From an uncultured beta proteobacterium (lineage in GTDB: Bacteria; Pseudomonadota; Gammaproteobacteria; Burkholderiales; Burkholderiaceae_C): a stretch of DNA of 13,765 nucleotides. Positions 6,838 to 13,170 of this stretch are shown here, one piece after another (the stretch's first letter is position 1; every line of letters begins with the position of its first letter). The stretch is taken from NCBI GenBank assembly GCA_903870955.1, contig CAIQEX010000440.1, positions 1 through 13,765 of the forward strand. Reading direction: 5' to 3'. The notes under the pieces were generated by a model that saw nothing but the letters and a program-made list of their open reading frames with translations, did not search any database and was not told the DNA's origin. The position numbers and the translations under genes are program-made.

Positions 6838-7836
6838 TCAAATGGATGTTTCGCCGCCGGGCCGCCCCGAGGCGAGCGCCCCCTCGGGGGACAGCGCAAC
6901 ACGCGAAGCGGCAAGCGCGGGAGCCTGTCTGGCTATTTGGCCGCACAGATAGGTCCAAATAAATTGCGCGGCTACGTTGCTGGTGAGCTCGGCATGGTCA
7001 TAGGCCGGGGCCACTTCGACACAGTCCATGCCCACGAAGTTCAGCGGTGCCAGTTCTTCCAGAAAGGTCATCACCTGGGAACTGGTCATGCCGCCCGGCT
7101 CGGGCGTGCCGGTGCCCGGGGCGAAGGCGGGATCCAGGCAATCAATATCCAGGGTCAGGTAGCACGGTGTGTTTCCGATGCGCGTCCTGATCTGCGCAAG
7201 CATGGTGTCCAGATTTGCACCATCTTTGCCGCGCAGATCGCGGGCCGTAAAAATCAAACCACCCTGGTCTTTCACGTATTCGCGTGCGGCGCGTTCGCCA
7301 CTGGAGCGGATGCCAATCTGCACGGTCTTGCTACGCTCGACCAAACCTTCTTGTATCGCCTCATAAGTCCAGGTGCCGTGGCCCGATGGCTCACCAAAGT
7401 GATCAACCCAGGTATCGCAATGGGCGTCAAAGTGAATCAACGCAACGGGGCCATGCTGGGCACTCAGGGCGCGCAGCAGGGGCAAAGTGACCGAGTGGTC
7501 GCCACCAATAAAAACGCAGTGGTGCTTGGCCATCAGCGCCGCCGCCTGCTGCTGTATCGCTTCGCGCACCTCGGTCAGTGGAGAGGCATTGGGCAAACGC
7601 ATATCGCCCGCATCGCCCAGATGGTTCAGCGGGCTGACATCGAAGAGTGGATGGATGCCGTCACACAACATCAAAGACGCACGGCGAATCTCCGCCGGGC
7701 CAAAACGCGCACCGGGCCGGTTGGTCACGGCACCATCAAAAGGCACACCGCAGACCGCAAAGGGCTGCGACGCAAGCTCCGGCACAGCCAGAAAGCGGTT
7801 GCTGTTGTTGGCATATGCGAAATGTCCTGTGGCCAT
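6838..7836 (-). CDS. speB: Agmatinase (ureohydrolase family)
   Basis: A 332-residue manganese ureohydrolase that should split agmatine into putrescine and urea. All metal ligands are visible: His114 in GGDHS, Asp137, His139 and Asp141 in FDAHCDT, and Asp230 and Asp232 in LDIDCLDP. SGHGTW at 151-156 and the PAFAPGTGTPEPGG signature at 236-249 fit SpeB well. E. coli SpeB has 306 residues. The excess here is a C-terminal tail from about residue 305, encoded by a GC-rich repeat (separate entry). The start has only a GGGAA-like site. It is divergent from the DMT transporter and leads directly into puuB, so it supplies putrescine to the catabolic enzymes. Guanidinobutyrase is an alternative in the same family; the polyamine setting favours agmatinase. 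Confidence 0.88.
   Translation of the reverse strand: MATGHFAYANNSNRFLAVPELASQPFAVCGVPFDGAVTNRPGARFGPAEIRRASLMLCDGIHPLFDVSPLNHLGDAGDMRLPNASPLTEVREAIQQQAAALMAKHHCVFIGGDHSVTLPLLRALSAQHGPVALIHFDAHCDTWVDHFGEPSGHGTWTYEAIQEGLVERSKTVQIGIRSSGERAAREYVKDQGGLIFTARDLRGKDGANLDTMLAQIRTRIGNTPCYLTLDIDCLDPAFAPGTGTPEPGGMTSSQVMTFLEELAPLNFVGMDCVEVAPAYDHAELTSNVAAQFIWTYLCGQIARQAPALAASRVALSPEGALASGRPGGETSI
6841..6924. repeat. GC-rich hairpin repeat fused into the end of speB
   Basis: This stretch is compositionally unlike its surroundings. It contains CCCCC at 6879-6883, a TC centre, and GGGGG at 6886-6890, flanked by GGCGAGCGC and by CAGCGCAACACGCGAAGCG. It resembles a hairpin element that I recall as common between genes in Comamonadaceae genomes, where it often sits just after stop codons. 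Here the speB frame reads through it, giving the tail APALAASRVALSPEGALASG plus eight more residues before TGA. No second copy lies in this window, so family membership rests on memory rather than comparison. Confidence 0.5.
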
Positions 7837-7953
7837 AGTTTTCCCGAAGCGTGAGTCACAAAGCCGCTACGGTAACCCAGCGCGGGCGACATTTTTGGGT
7901 CCAATTCAGTTCGCGGGCGTGAAACCACTGCCGACCTTGAAAAGGGTTTCAGA

Positions 7954-7969
7954 TGGCACCGGGTTGGCA
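7954..7969 (+). promoter_or_regulatory. Possible sigma-54 promoter for the DMT transporter
   Basis: TGGCACCGGGTTGGCA has the invariant GG (7955-7956) and GC (7967-7968) exactly ten bases apart. It matches the TGGCAC-N5-TTGC consensus except for one base (TGGC for TTGC). Transcription would start near 7980, about 19 bases before the transporter ATG. TGGCACC is also a variant of the motif proposed here as a MocR site, so the match may mean that instead. There is no enhancer-binding site that I can recognise. Confidence 0.35.
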
Positions 7970-7998
7970 TTCATCCGCATGGTGTAGGCTCTGCCGCC

Positions 7999-8949
7999 AT
8001 GACAGTTACCGCCTCTTCACCCAACCGCTGGATCGCCTACGGTTACCTTGCGCTGGCCATGGCATTGGCTGGCAGCTATGTGGCCTTGTCAAAGCCTCTG
8101 GTAGCCGCCCTGCCCGTCTTTCTACTGGCCTGGCTGCGCTTCGGAATTGCGGGCATTGCCATGGCGAGATGGCTCAAAAAACCTCTCGACGAATTGCCGA
8201 TGACACGCAACACAAGGTGGCTGTTGTTTCTGGAATCGTTTCTGGGTAACTTCATGTTTTCGATCTGCATGCTGTTTGGCGTCAGCATGACCAGTGCGGT
8301 GTCGGCCGGGGTCATCATGGCGACTATTCCGGCCGTTGTGGCGGTCATGAGTTGGGTGTTTTTGAAGGAGACCATTGGTCCGCGCATCTGGGCCGCAATC
8401 GCCTGCGGTGCGCTTGGCATCGGCCTGCTCGCATGGACACGCCACAACCCGGGCCCCAATGCCGCCAACCCGGCTGACACCAGCCGCATGCTGCTCGGAA
8501 ATATGCTGGTATTTGGTGCCGTGTTATGCGAGGCCTTTTACGCCGTCATCGGCAAAAAGCTCACGGGGGCGGTGTCACCCAAGCGCATTTCCGCCATCAT
8601 TAATCTGTGCGGTTTTTTGCTGATGACGCCCATGGGGATTTACACCGCTTGGCGATTTGACTTTGCCGCAGTGCACCCGTCTTCCTGGTTGTTGCTGGTG
8701 TTCTACGCGCTGGCCGCCAGCGTCTGGACCGTATGGCTTTGGATGACGGGGTCCAAAAGTGTCCCGGCAGCCCACGCAGGGGTTTTCACGGTGCTGCTAC
8801 CGATTGCGGCGGCGCTGGTTGGCGTGCTGGTATTGGGCGAACCATTGAACTCTATGCAGGTGCTGGCCTTTGGCATTGCGCTGATTGGCGTTTTGCTGGC
8901 GACGGTTCCGGGCCGCACCGCTGCATCGCCCATTGAACCGCACCTGTAG
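7999..8949 (+). CDS. EamA/DMT-superfamily transporter
   Basis: A 316-residue inner-membrane protein with the two-EamA-repeat design and about ten hydrophobic segments, roughly residues 13-147 and 160-306. Family hallmarks include LAGSYVALSKPLV near the start, the glutamate in VFLKETIGPRIW at the end of helix 4, the repeat-2 equivalent LVLGEPLNSMQVLAFGIALIG, and an AAHAGVFTVLLPIAAALVG helix. Members export or import small metabolites such as amino acids. The substrate cannot be read from the sequence. It diverges from speB across 162 bases, which makes a link to amine or amino acid traffic possible but unproven. No strong ribosome site precedes the ATG; only TAGG about ten bases upstream. It converges with the RraA-family gene with seven bases between the stops and no visible terminator. 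Confidence 0.85.
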   Translation: MTVTASSPNRWIAYGYLALAMALAGSYVALSKPLVAALPVFLLAWLRFGIAGIAMARWLKKPLDELPMTRNTRWLLFLESFLGNFMFSICMLFGVSMTSAVSAGVIMATIPAVVAVMSWVFLKETIGPRIWAAIACGALGIGLLAWTRHNPGPNAANPADTSRMLLGNMLVFGAVLCEAFYAVIGKKLTGAVSPKRISAIINLCGFLLMTPMGIYTAWRFDFAAVHPSSWLLLVFYALAASVWTVWLWMTGSKSVPAAHAGVFTVLLPIAAALVGVLVLGEPLNSMQVLAFGIALIGVLLATVPGRTAASPIEPHL

Positions 8950-8956
8950 GCCCTGG

Positions 8957-9475
8957 CTACAAAGCTTTGCTGCCCAAAACAATGCCGTCTTCATCGGCGT
9001 AAAGCCAATCGCCGGGGCGCACCCACACGCCCTGGATCTGCACCGGCACATTGCTTTGGCCCTCTTTGCGCTTCTCCGTCGGCAGGGGCATGGCGGCCAG
9101 TGCGCGAATGCCCACCGCTTGCGCCGCAAGTTCTGCCGTATCACGCACACAGCCGTCAATCACCACACCGGCCCATCCATTGCGTGCCGCCGCTGCCCCG
9201 AGGTTGCCTCCCAGCAGGGCGCGTCGCAGTGAGCCGCCGCCATCCACAACCAGCACCTTTGCCACGCGCCCTTGGGGCGTATCGATCCAGCCTTGTGCGT
9301 CGACCGCTGCCTTGACCAGCGTGTTGTCTTCGAAGCACTTGACCGTTTCCACGGGACCACAGAACTTCTTCAGCTGCCCAAAATCACGAAATACCGGGGG
9401 TAAAACACGAAAATCCCCTGTGGTGTCGCCCTTGTACACATCACAAAAATCACAGGTGGCAAACGCTTGGCTCAT
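8957..9475 (-). CDS. rraA: RraA-family protein, probable 4-hydroxy-4-methyl-2-oxoglutarate aldolase
   Basis: A 172-residue protein of the RraA/MenG-like fold. The aldolase signature G-X20-R-D-X2-E is complete: Gly90 in LLGGNLG, Arg111-Asp112 in CVRDTAE, and Glu115. This points to a divalent-metal class II pyruvate aldolase and oxaloacetate decarboxylase. E. coli RraA also inhibits RNase E, so both annotations circulate for this family. The N-terminus FATCDFCDVY matches the usual start. The frame is open 52 codons further upstream, but the ATG at 9475 is preferred because AAGGAG lies nine bases before it and family members begin there. The upstream extension would run through a regulatory-looking region. 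The gene diverges from the SWIB gene. Its natural substrate here is not indicated by neighbours. Confidence 0.88.
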   Translation of the reverse strand: MSQAFATCDFCDVYKGDTTGDFRVLPPVFRDFGQLKKFCGPVETVKCFEDNTLVKAAVDAQGWIDTPQGRVAKVLVVDGGGSLRRALLGGNLGAAAARNGWAGVVIDGCVRDTAELAAQAVGIRALAAMPLPTEKRKEGQSNVPVQIQGVWVRPGDWLYADEDGIVLGSKAL

Positions 9476-9478
9476 GTT

Positions 9479-9488
9479 GGAGCGCTCC
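9479..9488. promoter_or_regulatory. Palindrome overlapping the rraA ribosome site
   Basis: GGAGCGCTCC is a perfect 10-base palindrome that contains the rraA Shine-Dalgarno GGAG on the minus strand. As RNA it could not fold on itself tightly without a loop, but two transcripts or a DNA-binding dimer could use the symmetry. It may be incidental. Confidence 0.3.
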
Positions 9489-9506
9489 TTTTGGTAAAAA
9501 AGCACA

Positions 9507-9580
9507 TTCTCCAATGAAAAAAACAACATCTCCGAGTGAAAAAAGTATTTCCCCGCTTGGAAACGTCTATTTTCTCCAGT
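9507..9580. repeat. TCTCC motifs phased by about 21 bases in the rraA/SWIB divergent region
   Basis: On the plus strand TCTCC or TCCCC begins at 9508, 9529, 9550 and 9573, and a weaker TCTCT at 9614. The spacings of 21, 21, 23 and 41 bases are close to two and four helix turns. The first three copies are each followed by TGAAAA or TGGAAA after two or three bases. The third forms an inverted repeat, TTTCC-N6-GGAAA, at 9548-9563. Read on the minus strand the units look like TTTTTTCAyT-GGAGA. Such face-phased repeats suggest cooperative binding of a regulator to the shared promoter. The regulator is unknown. Confidence 0.5.
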
Positions 9581-9652
9581 AGCATCCGGTCTACCAGTGG
9601 AGACGCCGACTTTTCTCTGGTGATTAATCAACTTCTAGAAGGACAATCAATC

Positions 9653-10126
9653 ATGGCAACTGCAAAAAAACCGGCTGCAAAAAAAGCCGCTCCCGCAAAG
9701 AAAGCTGCGGCACCCGCTAAGAAAGCGGCGCCCGCCAAGAAGGTAGCCGCCAAGGCCGCTGCTCCAGCCAAGAAAGCTGCTGCGCCTGCCAAGAAGGCCG
9801 CCGCTCCAGCCAAGAAAGCTGCTGCACCCGCTAAGAAAGCTGCCGCTCCAGCCAAGAAGGCTGCACCCGCCAAGAAGCGCACCGTCAATGCCGCCTTCAT
9901 GAAGCCCCTGACTCCTAGCGCCGCACTGGCTGCTGTGGTCGGTAACGCTGGCCTGCCACGCACTGAAGTGGTGAGCAAGCTGTGGGTTTACATCAAGAAG
10001 CATGGCCTGCAAGACGCTGTCAACAAGCGCATGATCAACGCCGACGCGAAGCTGAAAGAAGTTTTCGGCAAAGCACAAGTTTCGATGTTCGAGATGGCTG
10101 GCCTGATCGGCAAGCACCTCAAGTAA
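9653..10126 (+). CDS. Histone H1-like/SWIB-MDM2 domain fusion protein
   Basis: 157 residues in two parts. Residues 1-76 are almost only Ala, Lys and Pro in PAKKAA-type repeats, like eukaryotic histone H1 tails, AlgP and other bacterial H1-like proteins, so they should bind DNA or RNA non-specifically. Residues about 82-157 form a SWIB/MDM2 domain: FMKPLTPSAALAAVVG, TEVVSKLWVYIKKHGLQD, KRMINADAKLKEVFGK and SMFEMAGLIGKHLK. SWIB domains are known from eukaryotic chromatin remodellers and from chlamydiae. This combination recurs in Burkholderiales with unknown function, probably nucleoid-related. The ATG at 9653 has AAGGA nine bases upstream. The open frame extends 39 codons further, but without a ribosome site and through the phased repeats, so it is rejected. 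A strong terminator follows 24 bases after the stop. Confidence 0.88.
   Translation: MATAKKPAAKKAAPAKKAAAPAKKAAPAKKVAAKAAAPAKKAAAPAKKAAAPAKKAAAPAKKAAAPAKKAAPAKKRTVNAAFMKPLTPSAALAAVVGNAGLPRTEVVSKLWVYIKKHGLQDAVNKRMINADAKLKEVFGKAQVSMFEMAGLIGKHLK
9761..9865 (+). repeat. 21-base coding repeats for AAAPAKK units
   Basis: Units begin at 9761, 9782, 9803, 9824 and 9845, each encoding APAKKAA or nearly so. Units one and three are identical at the DNA level and the others differ mainly at third positions. Such in-frame tandem units can gain or lose copies by slippage, changing the length of the basic tail without breaking the frame. Length variation between strains is expected but not shown here. Confidence 0.8.
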
Positions 10127-10150
10127 GTCGCATCTTGCTTGGTGAAAAAG

Positions 10151-10176
10151 AGGCCGGTGTTTACCGGCCTTTTTTT
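10151..10176 (+). terminator. Rho-independent terminator after the SWIB gene
   Basis: AGGCCGGT (10151-10158), loop GTTT and ACCGGCCT (10163-10170) form a perfect 8-base-pair GC-rich stem followed by a run of seven T residues (10170-10176). Five A residues before the stem could pair with the T run, so it may also act on the opposite strand. It separates the SWIB gene from the dpp operon. Confidence 0.93.
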
Positions 10177-10233
10177 ATTTGGCCTTACCGTATGTGTATG
10201 CTCACCGCGTATGCCCACTAAATTTCGCGATCC

Positions 10234-11244
10234 ATGTTCCGCTTTGCATTAACCCGTTTGAGCCTGATCATCCCGACGTTCTTCGGCATGACTCTGCTGG
10301 CGTTTTGCCTCATTCGCCTGGTCCCGGGCGACCCGATTGAGACCCTCGCCGGTGAGCGTGGCATTGACGCGGCGCGCCACGCCAAGCTGCTCACCGAATA
10401 TGGCCTGGACCAACCCATCTTCGTCCAATACGGCATCTACATTGCCAAGGTACTGCATGGCGATCTGGGCAAGTCGATCATCACGCAGACTCCCGTACTG
10501 AGCGAGTTCATCACGCTGTTTCCCGCCACCATCGAGCTTGCGGTGTGTGCCATTTTGTTCGCCTTGTTGATCGGAATACCCGCCGGAATTCTGGCCGCAG
10601 TCAAGCGCAATTCATGGCTCGACCATGGTGTCATGGGCGTATCCCTGGCCGGTTATTCCATGCCGATTTTCTGGTGGGGTTTGCTGCTGATTTTGTTGTT
10701 CTCGGTACAACTCGATCTGACGCCGGTTTCCGGTCGCATTGCGGTCGAATATTTCTTTGATTCGGTCACAGGATTTTTGCTGATCGATTCGTTGTTGTCG
10801 GACCAAAAAGGGGCTTTTCTTTCAGCCGCTTCGCATCTGATTTTGCCAACCATTGTGCTGGGCACAAACCCGCTGGCGGTGATTGCGCGCATGACGCGCT
10901 CGGCCATGCTCGAAGTGCTCGGCGAAGACTACATCCGCACCGCGCGCGCCAAGGGCCTGTCCAACCTGCGGGTGGTTGGCGTGCATGCGCTGCGCAACGC
11001 GCTGATCCCCGTAATCACCGTCATCGGCCTGCAGGTCGGGGTGCTGTTTACCGGTGCCATCCTGACCGAAACCATTTTTTCCTGGCCGGGGGTCGGCAAA
11101 TGGTTGATTGAAGCCATTAGCCGCCGCGACTACCCTGTGCTGCAAGGCGGCATGCTGTTGCTCGGTGTTGTGGTGATGGCGGTCAACCTGCTGGTCGATG
11201 TCACCTACGGCATCATTAACCCGCGCATCCGGCACCAATCATGA
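10234..11244 (+). CDS. dppB: Dipeptide ABC transporter permease DppB
   Basis: A 336-residue inner-membrane permease; E. coli DppB has 339. The N-terminus MFRFALTRLSLIIPTFFGMT and the C-terminus YGIINPRIRH align by eye with E. coli DppB throughout. The segment after LTPVSGRI includes the DppB-type TGFLLIDSL insertion. The cytoplasmic coupling (EAA-like) loop is at about 231-259, with EDYIRTARAKGLSNLRV and HALRNALIP. It pairs with DppC to form the membrane pore for di- and tripeptides. The start matches the family, although no convincing Shine-Dalgarno site precedes it and I could not assign its promoter in the 57 bases after the terminator. It is the first gene of a dppBCDF unit. The binding protein DppA, normally just upstream, is absent. 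Heme or other peptide substrates are possible for relatives. Confidence 0.92.
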   Translation: MFRFALTRLSLIIPTFFGMTLLAFCLIRLVPGDPIETLAGERGIDAARHAKLLTEYGLDQPIFVQYGIYIAKVLHGDLGKSIITQTPVLSEFITLFPATIELAVCAILFALLIGIPAGILAAVKRNSWLDHGVMGVSLAGYSMPIFWWGLLLILLFSVQLDLTPVSGRIAVEYFFDSVTGFLLIDSLLSDQKGAFLSAASHLILPTIVLGTNPLAVIARMTRSAMLEVLGEDYIRTARAKGLSNLRVVGVHALRNALIPVITVIGLQVGVLFTGAILTETIFSWPGVGKWLIEAISRRDYPVLQGGMLLLGVVVMAVNLLVDVTYGIINPRIRHQS

Positions 11245-12155
11245 ACACCGTGACCCCACCCCTTAGCAAGGCCGACGCCGACGCGCTGGCAGCCCACGTG
11301 AGCCCGCTGCGGGATTTTTGGCGCTCCTTCAGTGCCAACAAAGGTGCGATTGGCGGCCTCGTGATTGTCTGTATCGTGCTGTTGCTGGCGCTGTTCGCCA
11401 ATCAGATTGCACCCTATGCACCCGACCTGACCGATAACTCGGTGTTTCTGGTACCCCCTGCATGGCAAAGCGGTGGCAGTTCCGCACACCTGCTGGGCAC
11501 CGATGCGATTGGCCGCGACATACTTTCGCGACTGATATTCGGCTCGCGTTTGTCCTTGCTGATCGGTGTGGCCGTGGTGGTGATTTCGATTGTCACCGGC
11601 ACCGTGCTGGGCTTGCTGTCTGGCTACATTCGGGGCGTATTCGAAGTGCTGGTCATGCGTTTGATGGACATCATCCTGACCCTGCCCAGCCTGCTGTTGG
11701 CAATTGTGATTGTGGCCATCCTCGGGCCTGGTTTGATGAACGCCATGTTGGCCGTGGCGATTGTGGTGTTGCCGCATTACGTGCGCATCACCCGGGCAGC
11801 GGTGATTGCCGAAGCCTCGCGCGACTACGTCACGGCGGCACGCATGGGTGGCGCCAGCCACTTGCGGTTGATGTTCAGCGAAATCCTGCCCAACTGCACC
11901 GCACCCTTGATCGTGCAGGCCTCACTGGGTATTTCTGCCGCCATTCTGGACGCCGCAGCCTTGGGCTTTCTCGGCCTGGGTGCTCAACCGCCCTCTCCCG
12001 AATGGGGCACCATGCTGGCCGACGCGCGTGAGTTCGTGCTGCGCGCCTGGTGGGTGGTGACCTTTCCGGGTCTGGCCATCCTGATTACCGTACTGGCGTT
12101 CAATCTGCTGGGCGACGGCCTGCGCGATGCGCTGGATCCCAAACTCAAACGCTAA
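11241..12155 (+). CDS. dppC: Dipeptide ABC transporter permease DppC
   Basis: A 304-residue second permease, about the same size as E. coli DppC (300). The OppC-type N-terminal cytoplasmic segment ([20 protein letters not shown]) precedes helix 1. The periplasmic stretch ends [20 protein letters not shown], and [17 protein letters not shown] follows. The coupling loop [20 protein letters not shown] is at about 193-212. The C-terminus [15 protein letters not shown] is the family ending. Its ATG overlaps the dppB stop codon (ATGA), so translation is coupled. It forms the heterodimeric channel with DppB and receives energy from DppD and DppF. Confidence 0.93.
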   Translation: MNTVTPPLSKADADALAAHVSPLRDFWRSFSANKGAIGGLVIVCIVLLLALFANQIAPYAPDLTDNSVFLVPPAWQSGGSSAHLLGTDAIGRDILSRLIFGSRLSLLIGVAVVVISIVTGTVLGLLSGYIRGVFEVLVMRLMDIILTLPSLLLAIVIVAILGPGLMNAMLAVAIVVLPHYVRITRAAVIAEASRDYVTAARMGGASHLRLMFSEILPNCTAPLIVQASLGISAAILDAAALGFLGLGAQPPSPEWGTMLADAREFVLRAWWVVTFPGLAILITVLAFNLLGDGLRDALDPKLKR

Positions 12156-12180
12156 GCGTCGCCCCTCAAAAACTACGACT

Positions 12181-13170
12181 ATGGCATTGCTTGAAATAGA
12201 AAATCTGTCGGTGGAGTTCCCCTCGCACAACGCAGTCATGCACGCGGTGGATGGCGTGAGCTTTTCGATTGAGCCCGGCGAAGTTCTGGGCATCGTGGGT
12301 GAATCCGGTTCCGGCAAGAGCGTCACCATGATGGCGCTGATGGGTCTGGTCGGCTATCCCGGAGTGGTGAAAGCCCAATCCATGCGCTTTGATGGCCATG
12401 ACCTGCTGAAACTCTCGGAGCGGGAACGCAGGACGATCACGGGCAAGGACCTGGCGATGATTTTCCAGGACCCCACCACCAGTCTGAACCCCTGTTTTAC
12501 TGTCGGTTTTCAGTTGGCAGAGACCTTGAAACTGCACATGGGCATGACGCGCGCGCAAGCCCGTAAACGCTCCATCGAACTGCTCGAACAGGTGGGTATT
12601 CCGGCACCCGAAAGTCGACTGGATTTGTACCCGCACCAGTTTTCCGGTGGTATGGCCCAACGCGTCATGATTGCCATGGCCATCGCCTGCAACCCCAAGT
12701 TACTGATTGCTGATGAGCCGACCACCGCGCTGGATGTCACCATACAGGCACAAATTCTGGATCTGCTGCGCACGCTGCAAAAAGAGCGTGGCATGGCGCT
12801 GGTGCTGATCACGCACAACATGGGCGTGGTCAGCGAGATGGCGCAGCGCGTGGCGGTGATGTATGCCGGTCAACTCATGGAGCAACGCAGTGCACTCGAT
12901 CTGTTCGCGACGCCACTGCATCCGTACACCGAGGCCCTGATGGCGTCCATGCCGGAGCGCAGCAACGGCAGTGAACGCCTGACGACCATTCCCGGCATGG
13001 TTCCGGGACTCTTTGACCGGCCGGACGGTTGTCTTTTTGGACCACGCTGCGCTTACAGCGTCGCCGCTTGCGCGCAACGCCCTGCACTGCAGCAGACCGC
13101 CGCAGGAGCCGTGCGCTGCCACTTTCCGCTGTCTGCAGCACACAACGTACCAGCAGAGGCCGCTGTATGA
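12181..13170 (+). CDS. dppD: Dipeptide ABC transporter ATPase DppD
   Basis: A 329-residue nucleotide-binding subunit. Walker A GESGSGKS is at 40-47, the Q-loop glutamine at 96 ([12 protein letters not shown]), signature SGGMAQ at 155-160, Walker B LLIADEP at 174-180, and the switch histidine at 212 (ITHN). The oligopeptide-type C-terminal extension holds four cysteines, 284, 290, 297 and 313. An open frame begins 18 codons earlier, inside dppC, but I chose the ATG at 12181 because [13 protein letters not shown] matches E. coli DppD residue for residue in length. No clear ribosome site precedes it; 25 bases separate it from dppC. The next gene overlaps its stop. It hydrolyses ATP with DppF to drive peptide import. 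Confidence 0.93.
   Translation: MALLEIENLSVEFPSHNAVMHAVDGVSFSIEPGEVLGIVGESGSGKSVTMMALMGLVGYPGVVKAQSMRFDGHDLLKLSERERRTITGKDLAMIFQDPTTSLNPCFTVGFQLAETLKLHMGMTRAQARKRSIELLEQVGIPAPESRLDLYPHQFSGGMAQRVMIAMAIACNPKLLIADEPTTALDVTIQAQILDLLRTLQKERGMALVLITHNMGVVSEMAQRVAVMYAGQLMEQRSALDLFATPLHPYTEALMASMPERSNGSERLTTIPGMVPGLFDRPDGCLFGPRCAYSVAACAQRPALQQTAAGAVRCHFPLSAAHNVPAEAAV

Noticed and set aside
6841..6935. GC-rich hairpin as an intrinsic terminator between speB and puuB
   Set aside because: The CCCCC/GGGGG stem is not followed by a T run on either strand, and it lies inside the speB reading frame with puuB starting directly after.
5489..6952. 487-codon plus-strand open frame opposite puuB
   Set aside because: It overlaps puuB almost entirely and also the MocR 3' end. 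The protein has no family features, and puuB on the other strand is unambiguous.
6493..7854. 453-codon plus-strand open frame opposite speB and the start of puuB
   Set aside because: It crosses two well-identified genes and the GC-rich repeat, and has the composition of an antisense shadow.
9476..9631. 52-codon N-terminal extension of the RraA-family protein
   Set aside because: Family members begin at the chosen start, which has AAGGAG upstream; the extension is divergent promoter DNA.
9536..9652. 39-codon N-terminal extension of the SWIB protein
   Set aside because: No ribosome site at the upstream ATG, a good one at 9653, and the extension would code through the phased repeat region.
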